64,000 nucleotides of DNA from Dyadobacter sp. NIV53 (GTDB taxonomy: Bacteria; Bacteroidota; Bacteroidia; Cytophagales; Spirosomataceae), in the NCBI RefSeq assembly GCF_019711195.1, contig NZ_CP081299.1, positions 3,472,001 to 3,536,000 on the forward strand, read 5' to 3'. The position numbers and the translations under genes were made by a program. Each line of letters begins with the position of its first letter. Positions within the stretch are counted from its first letter, which is position 1. Positions 19,204 to 28,375 of this stretch are shown here, one piece after another. A model generated the notes under the pieces. The model worked only from the letters and a program-made list of their open reading frames with translations, was not told where the DNA came from and ran no database searches.

Positions 19204-19974
19204 TTAAAAACTTTTCACTCTTTCTCCTATGATTCTCAGACCGTCCAGTGTTAGTTTTCTGTCGATTTCTACAAATTCGTCTTTGAGTGTTTCAATTATA
19301 GATGATAACCCACCCGTGGCAACTGCAATGCAATCTCCACCCAGTTCGGTCCTGATCCTGAGAATAAGTGATTTTACCAAACCTTCGTAACCCAGTAAAA
19401 TTCCTGCCTGGATTGCTTCTGTCGTATTTTTTCCAATAGCAGAAGCAGGCAATTTTAATGGAACTTCGGGAAGCTGGGCCGTATTGGCAAAGAGTGCTTT
19501 AACAGCCGTTACCAAACCCGGCAAAATCGCAACACCTAATATTTTCCCATCTTTGGAAACAGTCGTAAATGTAAGTGCCGTACCAAAATCGACAACTACA
19601 CAATTTTGTTTATAGCGTGACATCACCGCTACTGCATTGGCAATCAGGTCGGCCCCGATTTCGTGGGGATGATCAATGGCAATATCCAGTTCGGGATAAA
19701 TATCCGGCCCGACCATAATAATTTCATCTCCAAATAGTGAACGCAGCATTTTTTGAATGATCGGTGTCATATCCGGTACAACACTGCATAACACAACCGT
19801 TTTTACATCGCCAAATGATAAACCTGCTTCTAAAAAATGCAGCCTTAATTTTGATTCATAATGTGATACATTTTCATGGACCAATGAACGCATGCGCCAT
19901 ATATGGTTCCAGGTGCCTGTCTGATAAAGTCCAAAAACGGTGTCGGTATTACCAACGTCGACTGCTAATAGCAT
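19204..19974 (-). CDS. coaX: Type III pantothenate kinase
   Basis: A 256-residue enzyme that phosphorylates pantothenate in the first step of coenzyme A synthesis. It has the ASKHA-fold ATP motif at the start (LLAVDVGNTDTVFGLY), the second phosphate motif VVVDFGTALTFTTVSKDGK, the GADLIANAVA block that contacts pantothenate, and a C-terminal GGLSSII segment. These match type III (CoaX) enzymes rather than CoaA. Length is normal. It is divergent from the beta-galactosidase gene and appears to be a single-gene unit. Such enzymes usually need a monovalent cation and are not inhibited by CoA. Confidence 0.95.
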   Translation of the reverse strand: MLLAVDVGNTDTVFGLYQTGTWNHIWRMRSLVHENVSHYESKLRLHFLEAGLSFGDVKTVVLCSVVPDMTPIIQKMLRSLFGDEIIMVGPDIYPELDIAIDHPHEIGADLIANAVAVMSRYKQNCVVVDFGTALTFTTVSKDGKILGVAILPGLVTAVKALFANTAQLPEVPLKLPASAIGKNTTEAIQAGILLGYEGLVKSLILRIRTELGGDCIAVATGGLSSIIETLKDEFVEIDRKLTLDGLRIIGERVKSF

Positions 19975-20150
19975 AGAAAAGTTTTAATTCAATGCGACAA
20001 ATTAATAGCATTATGGAAATAAAACTTCATTTATGGTTTTATTTCACTCCTGTTTCTTTTGTTTATGTCTAATTTTGAAAAAAATACAACCTTCCCTGTT
20101 CTTAAATAAATATCATTAAAAGATCAATTTGTTTCGCCCAAGTGTTAAAT

Positions 20151-23100
20151 ATGCCACGATTACACACCTTTCGCTCTCCTGCTATTATTTGTTTTTTGCT
20201 ATTGATTTTTAGTGATTACGGGCTAGCCCAAAATATTCCTGAATGGCAGGACCCAAAGGCCTTCAGCATTAATACAGAACCTAAACGTGCAGATTTCATT
20301 CCGTACCCGGATGAAAAAAGTGCGTTACAGGCGGATAAAAAATCACCGTTTGTAATGTCTCTGAACGGAACCTGGAAATTCAAATGGGCTTCGCATCCGT
20401 CCAAAGCATTACCTAATTTTTTTGACCCAAAACTTTCTGCCGTTAGCTGGGACGACATTCCTGTTCCTTCCAACTGGCAGGTAGTTGCTGCAAAAGAAGG
20501 CCGCGCCTACGACCGCCCCATATTTACGAATATTAAACATCCGTTTAAGGCAAATCCGCCGCGTATTGTTGCCGATACAAATTCGGTCGGGATGTACCGC
20601 AAAGCATTTGGAGCACCTGAATATATTAAAGATAAAACTGTTTTTCTGCGTTTCGAAGGTGTTCAGTCGGCTTGTTATGTCTGGCTGAACGGCGTGGCAA
20701 TCGGATATCACGAAGATGGGATGACTCCCTTTGAATTTGATGTAACCGAAGATATAAAGCCAGGAGTTAATCAGCTGGCAGTGCAGGTGATCAACTGGTC
20801 CGACGGAAGCTATCTGGAAGATCAGGATTTTTGGCGTTTGTCAGGTATTTTCCGGGATGTTAATCTGCTTATTCTTCCAAAAACCGCAATTACCGACTAC
20901 TCCGTACAAACCGATCTCAGTGCTGATTATAAAGACGCTACACTTAAAATAAATGCATTTGTAAAAAACTTTGGCACCCCGGCAATTCATGCACATCAGT
21001 TGGTTTTCACTTTGTATGATGAAAAAAAATCCCTGGTTACTGAACCCGTAAGCCGCATGATCGGTGATCTGGAACCGGCGAAGGAAGCAGCGGTAAGATT
21101 AAGCATACCTGTACCTAATCCTGCTAAATGGAGCGCAGAAACGCCCTATTTATATACCCTGACTATCCAACTGATGAATTCGGATGGAAAAATACTCGAA
21201 GCGGTCAGCCAGAAAGTAGGGTTTCGTGAAGTCCGGATAAGAAACGGGCAGCTACTTGTTAATGGCAAGGCGATCTTGATTAAAGGTGTAAACCGTCACG
21301 AGTTCGATCCTGAAACGGGACGGGTTATCAGCCGGGAATCCATGATCCGGGACATCACGCTGATGAAACAAAACAACATCAATGCCGTACGTACATCGCA
21401 TTATCCCAATGTTTCGGAATGGTATAACCTCTGCGACCAGATTGGCCTGTATGTAATGGATGAAGCCAATATTGAAAGCCATGAATTATGGAGTAAAAAT
21501 ATTATCCTGGCCGACAAACCTGAATGGAAGGCAGCGTTTCTGGAACGCGGAACTGCGATGGTGGAACGGGATAAAAACCATCCTTCGGTAATTATCTGGT
21601 CACTGGGCAATGAATCGGGAATGGGTGATAATTTTACGGCGATGGCTGACTTTATCCGTCTGGCTGATTCTTCCCGGCCCATTCATTACGAAGGAAGGAA
21701 AGATTACAAACCTGCTACGCTAAGCAATTTCGATATTATTTCAGTCATGTATCCATCCACGGAAGATATGCTTGAACTCGTAAAACAGGACAAAACCCGT
21801 CCTTTGATTATTTGTGAATATGCACACGGGATGGGAAACAGCATTGGAAATCTGAAAGAATACTGGGACGTAATTGAAAAAAATCACACCATGCAGGGCG
21901 GTTTCATCTGGGATTGGGCTGATCAGGGTTTGAAACTTAAAAATCCGGACGGTTCTGCATATTGGGATTATTTCAATGAGATCGACGGAGCCAATGCCGG
22001 TGACGGGTTGGTAAATCCTGACCGTGTTCCTCAGCCTGAGATCAATGAAGTTAAAAAGGTCTACCAGTACGTCAAATTTGAAATGCCGGATACGCTCCTG
22101 CAAGGACAGAAAGTAATAACAATCCGTAATAACTACGATTTTATCCCACTGAACGGTTTTGAACTTTCGTGGTCTTTACAGGAAAATGGTAAAATTATCG
22201 GAAAAGGAATTATCGCGGATCTGGACGTTCCTGCTCATCAGGCACAGCAGCTGACCATTCCGTATGAAATACCTGCAAATGCCAGATCAGCTAAAAGTGA
22301 GTACTTTTTAAATTTGAGTTTAACATTAAAAACCGCAACATCATGGGCTCCAAAAGGGCATGAAATTGCCTGGCAGCAAGTTCCGGTTTTTGCAGTATTA
22401 CCAGAAATCAGGAGTATCAGCCTGACTGATCATACAGCACTAAAAACAACTCAGATCAATAGTAACAGATTAGTCATTAACGGCCAGAATTTTTCTGTAA
22501 CTTTTGATAAAAAAGCAGGCGGGATCATTTCTTTTAAAAACAAAAAAGAAGAAATGCTGAAATCAGGCCCGGATGCTAATTTTTGGCGGGTTCCAACTGA
22601 TAATGATCTGGGTGGTAAAAATAACAGCTTTGCATCAGATTGGTATAAAGCGGGGTTGGATTCGCTGAAACAGGTTTCTACCAGTATGCGTACTGAACAG
22701 ATCAATACTCATGCATACAGGGTGATTCTTGGTAAAAGGCTGAAAGGCAAAAATGGAGAAGTTCAGGTTAATTCTGTTTACACCATATATGCCACCGGCG
22801 ATGTTCATGTCAGTAATACTTTCATTCCTTCGGGCAACTGGCCGCCTCTGGCTAAAATAGGTATGCAATTTTCCATGCCTGCCGCATTCAGTAAAATGCA
22901 GTGGTATGGCAATGGGCCGCACGAAACGTATTCTGACAGAAAAACAAGTGGCCGTATCGGGCTGTATGCAGGAACAGTTGCTTCGCAGCATTTTCCCTAT
23001 ATTTCTCCGCAGGAAAACGGAAATAAAACAGACGTTCGCTGGGCGGCTGTTACCAATCAGGAAGGTACCGGATTACTGGCCATCAGCGATTCGCTTTTCA

Positions 23101-23567
23101 ATATAAATGTGCACGATTATTCGGATACTCAGCTCAATGAGGCAAAGGAAAAAGGGGCAGTTCTGGCAAGAGGCAATAACACGACCGTAAATATTGACCT
23201 GGCCCAAATGGGACTGGGAGGTGATGACAGCTGGTCGCAGCGAGTACACGAAAAATACCTTCTTCCTGCCAAAATTTATAATTATTCGTTCAGGCTTAAA
23301 GCGATTGACGCTTCTACAAATATGGAAGATGCACTGAATTTATCACTTCCTTATTATCCTGAAAACACGGATTTTGCATTATCCAAAAATGAAACAAACG
23401 CTTCTCCGGAACCGGAGGAAGAATTGGCAGAAGAAGAGGAAATTGCTGAACCTGTTGTACGTAAAACTGCTGTTAAGAAAAAGGTGCCGGTAAAGAAAAA
23501 GCCGGTTGCTAAAAAGAAGAAAGCGGTTTCCAAAAAGAAAACCTCAGGTAAGAAAAGGAGAAGATAA
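20151..23567 (+). CDS. GH2 beta-galactosidase, exported, with Lys-rich C-terminal tail
   Basis: A 1138-residue LacZ-like enzyme that hydrolyses terminal beta-galactosides. The ATG at 20151 gives a good signal peptide (MPRLHTFRSPAIICFLLLIFSDYGLAQ), so it is preferred over GTG at 20142. Domains in order are the GH2 sugar-binding jelly roll, an Ig-like domain, a TIM barrel, a further beta domain and the Bgal small-chain domain. Acid/base Glu488 is in SLGNESGMG and nucleophile Glu556 in ICEYAHGMG. After the last domain (about residue 1085) comes an acidic patch (EPEEELAEEEEIAEP) and then about 40 residues of Lys/Arg-rich, histone-H1-like sequence (KKKPVAKKKKAVSKKK). Such a tail is not part of the usual family. 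The gene has no sugar-locus neighbours. Confidence 0.93.
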   Translation: MPRLHTFRSPAIICFLLLIFSDYGLAQNIPEWQDPKAFSINTEPKRADFIPYPDEKSALQADKKSPFVMSLNGTWKFKWASHPSKALPNFFDPKLSAVSWDDIPVPSNWQVVAAKEGRAYDRPIFTNIKHPFKANPPRIVADTNSVGMYRKAFGAPEYIKDKTVFLRFEGVQSACYVWLNGVAIGYHEDGMTPFEFDVTEDIKPGVNQLAVQVINWSDGSYLEDQDFWRLSGIFRDVNLLILPKTAITDYSVQTDLSADYKDATLKINAFVKNFGTPAIHAHQLVFTLYDEKKSLVTEPVSRMIGDLEPAKEAAVRLSIPVPNPAKWSAETPYLYTLTIQLMNSDGKILEAVSQKVGFREVRIRNGQLLVNGKAILIKGVNRHEFDPETGRVISRESMIRDITLMKQNNINAVRTSHYPNVSEWYNLCDQIGLYVMDEANIESHELWSKNIILADKPEWKAAFLERGTAMVERDKNHPSVIIWSLGNESGMGDNFTAMADFIRLADSSRPIHYEGRKDYKPATLSNFDIISVMYPSTEDMLELVKQDKTRPLIICEYAHGMGNSIGNLKEYWDVIEKNHTMQGGFIWDWADQGLKLKNPDGSAYWDYFNEIDGANAGDGLVNPDRVPQPEINEVKKVYQYVKFEMPDTLLQGQKVITIRNNYDFIPLNGFELSWSLQENGKIIGKGIIADLDVPAHQAQQLTIPYEIPANARSAKSEYFLNLSLTLKTATSWAPKGHEIAWQQVPVFAVLPEIRSISLTDHTALKTTQINSNRLVINGQNFSVTFDKKAGGIISFKNKKEEMLKSGPDANFWRVPTDNDLGGKNNSFASDWYKAGLDSLKQVSTSMRTEQINTHAYRVILGKRLKGKNGEVQVNSVYTIYATGDVHVSNTFIPSGNWPPLAKIGMQFSMPAAFSKMQWYGNGPHETYSDRKTSGRIGLYAGTVASQHFPYISPQENGNKTDVRWAAVTNQEGTGLLAISDSLFNINVHDYSDTQLNEAKEKGAVLARGNNTTVNIDLAQMGLGGDDSWSQRVHEKYLLPAKIYNYSFRLKAIDASTNMEDALNLSLPYYPENTDFALSKNETNASPEPEEELAEEEEIAEPVVRKTAVKKKVPVKKKPVAKKKKAVSKKKTSGKKRRR

Positions 23568-23593
23568 TATCAGGATTATAAACGAACCTTAGT

Positions 23594-23649
23594 GTTATAC
23601 GTTTCTGTGTTTTTTCCATTAAAGCTGTTAAAAATCAAAAACGTATAAC
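23594..23649. terminator. Inverted repeat between converging lacZ-like and yceI genes
   Basis: GTTATACGTTT (23594-23604) pairs perfectly with AAACGTATAAC (23639-23649), with a 34-base loop containing a T run. It lies between two converging genes and fits a two-way terminator. Confidence 0.55.
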
Positions 23650-23663
23650 AAATGATCCGTCTG

Positions 23664-24230
23664 TTATTTTTTCAGTGGAGCAAGTACATACTGAGCTTTC
23701 ACCTGAATGACCTGTGCTATTTTTACAAATACAATCTCAGGAACGTCAATTTTATGATCGGTCAGTGCTACCTGAAAGTCAGAAAGCATGGATATTTTTC
23801 CTCCGTCAATTTTCATTTTGCCTTTAATTGATTTGGTTTGTGTTACGCCGTGAACCGTGAATTTGCCGGTTGCTGAGGCGTCATATTCTCCGTCCTTAGT
23901 ATAGTCGATAGCTTTATCAATTTTTCCGCTGAAAGTAGCCGTTGGATATTTCGCCGATTCCATATAGTTTTCATTGAAGTGCTCCTGCATCAGTTTATTG
24001 GGAAAAACAAAATCAGCCATGTTCATCCTGATAGCAACCTCACCGGTGGATGTATTTAAAATAGCCTGTGTTTTTTTGTTTTCAGCATTGATATTTTCCA
24101 GCGGAGTTTCGGATGAAAAACGGGTGTTGCCGCCACTGGTAGAGTACAGTGTGTTTTGAGCTTTTGCATTGTCAGGACGTACTGATCCTAGTACCGCTAA
24201 AATAACGGCAGACAAAAAGTATCGTTTCAT
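23664..24230 (-). CDS. YceI family periplasmic protein
   Basis: A 188-residue exported protein of the YceI family, whose members form a lipocalin-like barrel that binds isoprenoid or other lipid chains. The signal peptide is near MKRYFLSAVILAVLGSVRPDNAKA. Typical blocks are NMADFVFPNKLMQEHFNENYMESAKYP, which matches the mid-domain motif, and the TGKFTVHGVTQTKSIKGKMK stretch. It is the last gene of a three-gene run, 11 bases after the DUF5777 gene. Its ligand and role are unknown; the neighbouring Rieske protein suggests an electron-transfer context. Confidence 0.88.
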   Translation of the reverse strand: MKRYFLSAVILAVLGSVRPDNAKAQNTLYSTSGGNTRFSSETPLENINAENKKTQAILNTSTGEVAIRMNMADFVFPNKLMQEHFNENYMESAKYPTATFSGKIDKAIDYTKDGEYDASATGKFTVHGVTQTKSIKGKMKIDGGKISMLSDFQVALTDHKIDVPEIVFVKIAQVIQVKAQYVLAPLKK

Positions 24231-24241
24231 AAAAGATTGGT

Positions 24242-25138
24242 TTAATTGGGTACTCTCTTACTTTTCTTGTCAAAACTAAATGTTCGGGAAAGATTGAATC
24301 CGTAATGAATATCCCCTTTTCCCCAGGTTCCGGTGGTTTCTCCTATAAACTGCTTTTCGATCATACCCAGCGAATTGGTAAAGTGCAGCTGAAAAACGTG
24401 GCCTCCGGTTTCAATATCAACTCCGAATGACATAGAGTCATGGTAGGGAGCTGTAACTGTATTTTTTTCACGTGCAGTATAAAAATATTCTCCATTCAGG
24501 GAAACACGTTTCGACAGCTTATATCTTCCGCCGATACCCACGGCCAGCAACAATTTTTCATCTCCTGTAACTTCTGGATGATTGCGAAACAGCCAGGTCG
24601 GGGAAAGCTGCAGGGAAAATTTTTCTCCGAATTTCCGGGCCAAAAGAACCTGCGCGGTGTAATAGACTTTATCCTGAAATTCCAGTTCCTTGTTTAACGT
24701 AGCAACACCGGTCCCACCGAAAAGTGTAACGGATACAGGTATATTGCGTGCACCGGTTGACTGTTGGATCAGTTTGTATTTACCAAAAAAGTCATACACT
24801 TTTTGAGATGTGCTCCTTCCGACACCTATCATGAATTTGTCGGTAATACCATACTCAAACCCCATTCTCATGGTCGCCTGATCGAGGCCAAAAAATTGAT
24901 ATGCTCCCGAATTAAGCCTTCCGAAGCGGTGGGAAATCCGGAAGTCCATATGATTTTTCTTCATCGTTTCCACCGACTGCCCATTTACCACCCTTGTGGA
25001 TTTGAAAGTGGCAGTAACCGGAAAAGTCCGGGTGCTATCCTGCTTTTGTAGTTGGTTCAATAAGTCGTCCTGTGCAAAAGCAAGTGTTGGCAAAAGAACG
25101 AAAAGAAGTATGCGGGCGGAGTTCATAGTTCTGTTCAT
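24242..25138 (-). CDS. DUF5777 family beta-barrel protein
   Basis: A 298-residue exported protein with signal peptide ending near LPTLAFAQ. The body is rich in alternating strands (MRMGFEYGITDKFMIGVGRS, NIPVSVTLFGGTGVAT, FQLHFTNSLGMIEKQF), consistent with an outer-membrane barrel and with the DUF5777 family. No function is known. Its start overlaps the stop of the Rieske gene (TAATG at 25135-25140), so translation of the two is probably coupled. An in-frame ATG four codons later is an alternative start. The constant association with Rieske and YceI proteins suggests a shared envelope function. Confidence 0.8.
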   Translation of the reverse strand: MNRTMNSARILLFVLLPTLAFAQDDLLNQLQKQDSTRTFPVTATFKSTRVVNGQSVETMKKNHMDFRISHRFGRLNSGAYQFFGLDQATMRMGFEYGITDKFMIGVGRSTSQKVYDFFGKYKLIQQSTGARNIPVSVTLFGGTGVATLNKELEFQDKVYYTAQVLLARKFGEKFSLQLSPTWLFRNHPEVTGDEKLLLAVGIGGRYKLSKRVSLNGEYFYTAREKNTVTAPYHDSMSFGVDIETGGHVFQLHFTNSLGMIEKQFIGETTGTWGKGDIHYGFNLSRTFSFDKKSKRVPN

Positions 25139-25635
25139 TAAGCGGTTACTGTTAATTTATTTCCATCTGCTGAAAGTGTTGCGGTATAGGCTTTCAAGTC
25201 AGTCGTTGCCGGCCCTTGTACCACTTCTCCCGTAATAGTGAATTCAGAAAGGTGGCTTGGACAATAAACATCATTCAGGCCACTGCGGTATTGTACCGGA
25301 TTTCCTTCATGCGTACAGATTTTGGATAAAGCGATGTAGGCACTTGCTGTTGTAAAAGCAACGAGTACATCCCCTATTATTTTGTATTGTCCGGATGTTT
25401 TAAGCGATGAGTAGGAAGTATGCGTAAGATCAACTGTAAAATTAATATTGCTTCCTGTGGTAGTACCGGTAAGGCCCGACCCTGTTCCCGGATCGACCGG
25501 ATCAGGGTCAGAATCTGTGCCGCATGCCGTCATGGTAGTTCCCAAACAATAGAATGCCATTAAGGTTGAAGTGCTCAGGCCAAGGCTTCTCAGGAATTCC
25601 CCACGTTTCATTTTGTCTTCTTTCGTCGTTTCCAT
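25138..25635 (-). CDS. Rieske [2Fe-2S] lipoprotein
   Basis: A 165-residue envelope electron carrier. The Rieske cluster ligands are visible as CTH near residue 110 (KICTHEGNP) and CPSH (VYCPSHLSEFTITG), spaced as the family requires. The N-terminus KRGEFLRSLGLSTSTLMAFYCLGTTMTACG holds a signal ending in a lipobox, so it is anchored in a membrane; the tandem Arg needed for Tat export is not clear. It is first in a run with DUF5777 and yceI. Without a partner dehydrogenase or oxygenase its redox partner remains unknown. It is not the bc1-complex Rieske, which is longer and has a membrane helix. Confidence 0.88.
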   Translation of the reverse strand: METTKEDKMKRGEFLRSLGLSTSTLMAFYCLGTTMTACGTDSDPDPVDPGTGSGLTGTTTGSNINFTVDLTHTSYSSLKTSGQYKIIGDVLVAFTTASAYIALSKICTHEGNPVQYRSGLNDVYCPSHLSEFTITGEVVQGPATTDLKAYTATLSADGNKLTVTA

Positions 25636-25683
25636 AAGTGAGTAATTGATTAACAGATATGAGTGAATAATTGTAAATGTGTA

Positions 25684-27192
25684 TTACTTAAAAACGGGCG
25701 TATATCTGATTGACAACCACATACCAGCAGTAAAGAGGTCAACTTTGCCATAACCCACTTTTTTGATAGGGATTTTTACATATGGCTCAGCCAGCAGAGA
25801 GAGTTTTTTTGAAATTCTGTATTCATACCCAATCGATGCATTTGCATGACTTAGCAAATACCACCCTGTCTTGGTTTCATAATCACGCCAAACGTCACCA
25901 TAAGTATGTTCAGGATAATTATAAATATATTTTTCATTCCCCATATAATAAGACGAGACTCCAGCTCCGGCAAACCATCTTGAACGGTCACTCTGACTGA
26001 TATCATATCTCAGATTCAATGGAATTTCGAAAATTTTACATGTTCCGTCTACACTGGTTGGATACACCTTTTGAGGTTTCCAGTCAGAAGGCCATTCATA
26101 TTCGCCTGCTTTAGCGTTGTACACTTTTACACTCCTTACTACACCTACCTGAAGATATAATTTCCGTATTAACGCGTATTCAATCATCAGTGAAACGGCC
26201 GAACCAGGTTTTGAGAAATTCTTTAAACCTACTGTGCTCAGATCAGGAGAATAACCAAAACGAAAAGCCATTTTCGGATATGGTTCGTTTTGTTTTTCCT
26301 GTTGAGGCGGTTCAGGTGTTTCAATCGTTTTGCTTAATTCAATAGCAGGAAATTGCAAAGGTTTTACCTGGCTGAACGGCAAATGAGGTAATGTACCGGC
26401 TGATAATAACAATCTGCTCTCCTCTGCCGAAGAATCTGGTTTGGTAATCGTCAGACTATTATTTTGCGCTGCTGACACATTCACTTCACCAGCTTTTTTA
26501 CCTGAAACACTCTTGTTTAAAGCAAAACCGGAATTCCTGGCTTCTGCAATTTCCTCTTCATCTGAATTCCTGGTAAGACTCTTTTCAATTCCAATTTTAT
26601 TTCTATTCCTGCTTTTATTTTTATAAGAATAAAATGCCCCTTCGCCTACCTTCCTTCTCGAGCGGTTAGGCTCTAAGTACACTCCGCCTGTCTTAGACTG
26701 GCTCCGGGGCAATATTTTTGCATTTTCTGGTTTTTCTGCGTCAACTGTTTTTGAAACTACTTTATCAGACTCCGGCGTTTCCAAACTGCTGCTTTCAACT
26801 GCTTTTTCATTTTCCGCGGTGGTTTTCCCAGCCCCTGTCCCGCCAGATTCTACCGGGTTATTTTTTACTTCTTCCAAAGATTTTGCTTCCTTAGATCCGG
26901 ACGGTATCACAGATTTAGATTCTGTAATTTTTGAGTTTGTCCTGTATTCAGCATTTTCTTTATCTGAATTGGAATCGCTTAATAAATAATAAACGCCCAA
27001 ACCTACCGGTACTAATAGTGCCAACAATCCCGCTACCCACCATTTACGGAACCATGCGGCCGGAGTTTTCCCATCCTCCCGATCCAGGCGCTTACTTAAA
27101 GCATTCCAGTCTTTGGGTTCATAATCAGGATCAAGCTCTTCTGATGACTTTCTGAAGAGCTTATCCAGTTCGTCATCTGGTAACTCTATCAT
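25684..27192 (-). CDS. Membrane-anchored anti-sigma-like protein with C-terminal outer-membrane-type barrel
   Basis: The ATG at 27192 gives 502 residues (an in-frame TTG at 27201 is less likely). The first 55 residues (MIELPDDELDKLFRKSSEELD and following) look like the cytoplasmic anti-sigma region found beside ECF factors in Bacteroidota. One membrane helix follows (WVAGLLALLVPVGLGVYYLL). Then come about 190 residues of low-complexity linker rich in Ser, Glu, Lys and Asn, and from about 310 a beta-strand region (FRFGYSPDLSTVGLKN to WLSIRYTPVFK) typical of OmpA-like barrels. Its start overlaps the sigma factor end by 20 bases, so the two are coupled. It may carry a signal from the outer membrane to the sigma factor. 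The signal is unknown. Confidence 0.75.
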   Translation of the reverse strand: MIELPDDELDKLFRKSSEELDPDYEPKDWNALSKRLDREDGKTPAAWFRKWWVAGLLALLVPVGLGVYYLLSDSNSDKENAEYRTNSKITESKSVIPSGSKEAKSLEEVKNNPVESGGTGAGKTTAENEKAVESSSLETPESDKVVSKTVDAEKPENAKILPRSQSKTGGVYLEPNRSRRKVGEGAFYSYKNKSRNRNKIGIEKSLTRNSDEEEIAEARNSGFALNKSVSGKKAGEVNVSAAQNNSLTITKPDSSAEESRLLLSAGTLPHLPFSQVKPLQFPAIELSKTIETPEPPQQEKQNEPYPKMAFRFGYSPDLSTVGLKNFSKPGSAVSLMIEYALIRKLYLQVGVVRSVKVYNAKAGEYEWPSDWKPQKVYPTSVDGTCKIFEIPLNLRYDISQSDRSRWFAGAGVSSYYMGNEKYIYNYPEHTYGDVWRDYETKTGWYLLSHANASIGYEYRISKKLSLLAEPYVKIPIKKVGYGKVDLFTAGMWLSIRYTPVFK

Positions 27193-27742
27193 AATTGTCA
27201 ATGTTTATTTTGGATAACATCTCTCTTAATTTTTCTCTTGCCCGTGACAAGTTTGATTTTGAAGCACCAAGTGAAATTTTCAATTGGTCCGCAATTTCTT
27301 CGTGTGTATAGCCGTCAATAACATATAAACTAAAAACCAGTCTGTAAGAAGGCGTCAGTTTTTGGATCAGGGCAACCAGTTCCTCGTGGGCAAGCTTACT
27401 GATAATCGTTTCATCAACAGACACTTGTTCTCCCGCTTCGACATTTTCATAAATGTCGCGCCGTACTTCCTGCCTGTAATGATCGAGGGCTGTGTTAATC
27501 ATAATCCTACCCAACCATGTTTTAAATGAACGGTCTGTATCAAAACTTTCGAGCTTTGTAAAGACCTTAAAAAAACCATCGTTGAGTATTTCCTTTGCTT
27601 CTTCCTTACTTTTCGAATACCGTAAACAAACACTCATAGCATATCCGTAGAACTGCTTATAGAGCAATTCCTGACTGCGGCGGTTTTTCTTCAAACAGCC
27701 GTCGAGTAGTTCTTGAAGAACGGCGGAGTTATACTCGGGCAT
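27173..27742 (-). CDS. ECF-type RNA polymerase sigma factor
   Basis: A 189-residue sigma-70 family factor with only regions 2 and 4. Region 2 covers about 25-95 (YGYAMSVCLRYSKSKEEAKEILNDGFFKVF, then FKTWLGRIMINTALDHYR) and region 4 about 120-175 (LTPSYRLVFSLYVIDGYTHEEIADQLKISLGASKSNLSRAREKLRE). Both are complete. It probably directs transcription of envelope genes, and of its own operon. The downstream overlapping gene is the likely anti-sigma factor. Neither a FecI-type SusC-like receptor nor a FecR domain is adjacent, so this is not a standard iron or TonB-linked triad. Confidence 0.92.
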   Translation of the reverse strand: MPEYNSAVLQELLDGCLKKNRRSQELLYKQFYGYAMSVCLRYSKSKEEAKEILNDGFFKVFTKLESFDTDRSFKTWLGRIMINTALDHYRQEVRRDIYENVEAGEQVSVDETIISKLAHEELVALIQKLTPSYRLVFSLYVIDGYTHEEIADQLKISLGASKSNLSRAREKLREMLSKINIDNYDRVTR

Positions 27743-27885
27743 GCTATTTTGTTTTTCTTACTGATACGTTGAATAAAATGTTACGGTTGCGTGAAGGATA
27801 TTTTTATTTGAAAAAATAATTAAAGTCTCATCTTGTGCGAATCTTTTGAGTTTTTAGTAGCTGGTTAATCACAATTTTTCTTACT

Positions 27886-27893
27886 TACATTTG
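27886..27893 (+). promoter_or_regulatory. -7 box for the HepT-MntA pair
   Basis: TACATTTG matches TAnnTTTG and lies 50 bases before the ATG of the HEPN gene at 27944. Confidence 0.45.
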
Positions 27894-27943
27894 TATAAAC
27901 TGACACTTCTCAGCAAAAATCTTTAATAAGTTAGTGTATTTAT

Positions 27944-28360
27944 ATGGAAAAAGACACAAGATGGATTCAACGCTTTTCCAATTTCAGAAAAGCATTTGGG
28001 AAATTAAATGCAGTCGCGGAAGTAGTAGCAATACATGATCTCTCAGATCTTGAAAAAGAGGGACTGATTCAAAGATTCGAATACACGCACGAGCTTGCCT
28101 GGAATGTTATGAAAGATTTCTTTGAATTTGAAGGAAACACCGCAATAATGGGCTCGCGAAGCGCCACTCGCCTGGCTTTTGAAAATGGCGTTATAACCGA
28201 TGGAGAAGGGTGGATGGATATGATTCGAAGCAGAAACCTGACTTCGCATACGTACAATGAAGCTACTGCTGATGAAATAGTTTTTAAGATCATTAATATT
28301 TACAACGGCTTATTTAGAGATTTTGAAGCTAAAATGACCGGATTTGTCGACATGAAATAA
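27944..28360 (+). CDS. HEPN-domain toxin of the HepT/HI0074 family
   Basis: A 138-residue helical protein of the HI0074 (nucleotidyltransferase substrate-binding) family. The toxin motif Rx4HxY is intact: Arg97, His102 and Tyr104 in RNLTSHTY. In characterised HepT-MntA pairs the HEPN protein is an RNase toxin and the tyrosine of this motif is AMPylated by the partner, which silences it. The gene lies 15 bases before the nucleotidyltransferase gene and shares a promoter with it. Family members were long annotated only as nucleotidyltransferase-binding proteins. Toxicity here is inferred from the motif and gene order. Confidence 0.85.
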   Translation: MEKDTRWIQRFSNFRKAFGKLNAVAEVVAIHDLSDLEKEGLIQRFEYTHELAWNVMKDFFEFEGNTAIMGSRSATRLAFENGVITDGEGWMDMIRSRNLTSHTYNEATADEIVFKIINIYNGLFRDFEAKMTGFVDMK

Positions 28361-28375
28361 AATTTAATTCTAAAA

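Noticed and set aside
19204..23567. A coaX-lacZ operon
   Set aside because: The two genes are divergent and unrelated in function; the spacer between them (19975-20150) must hold separate promoters.
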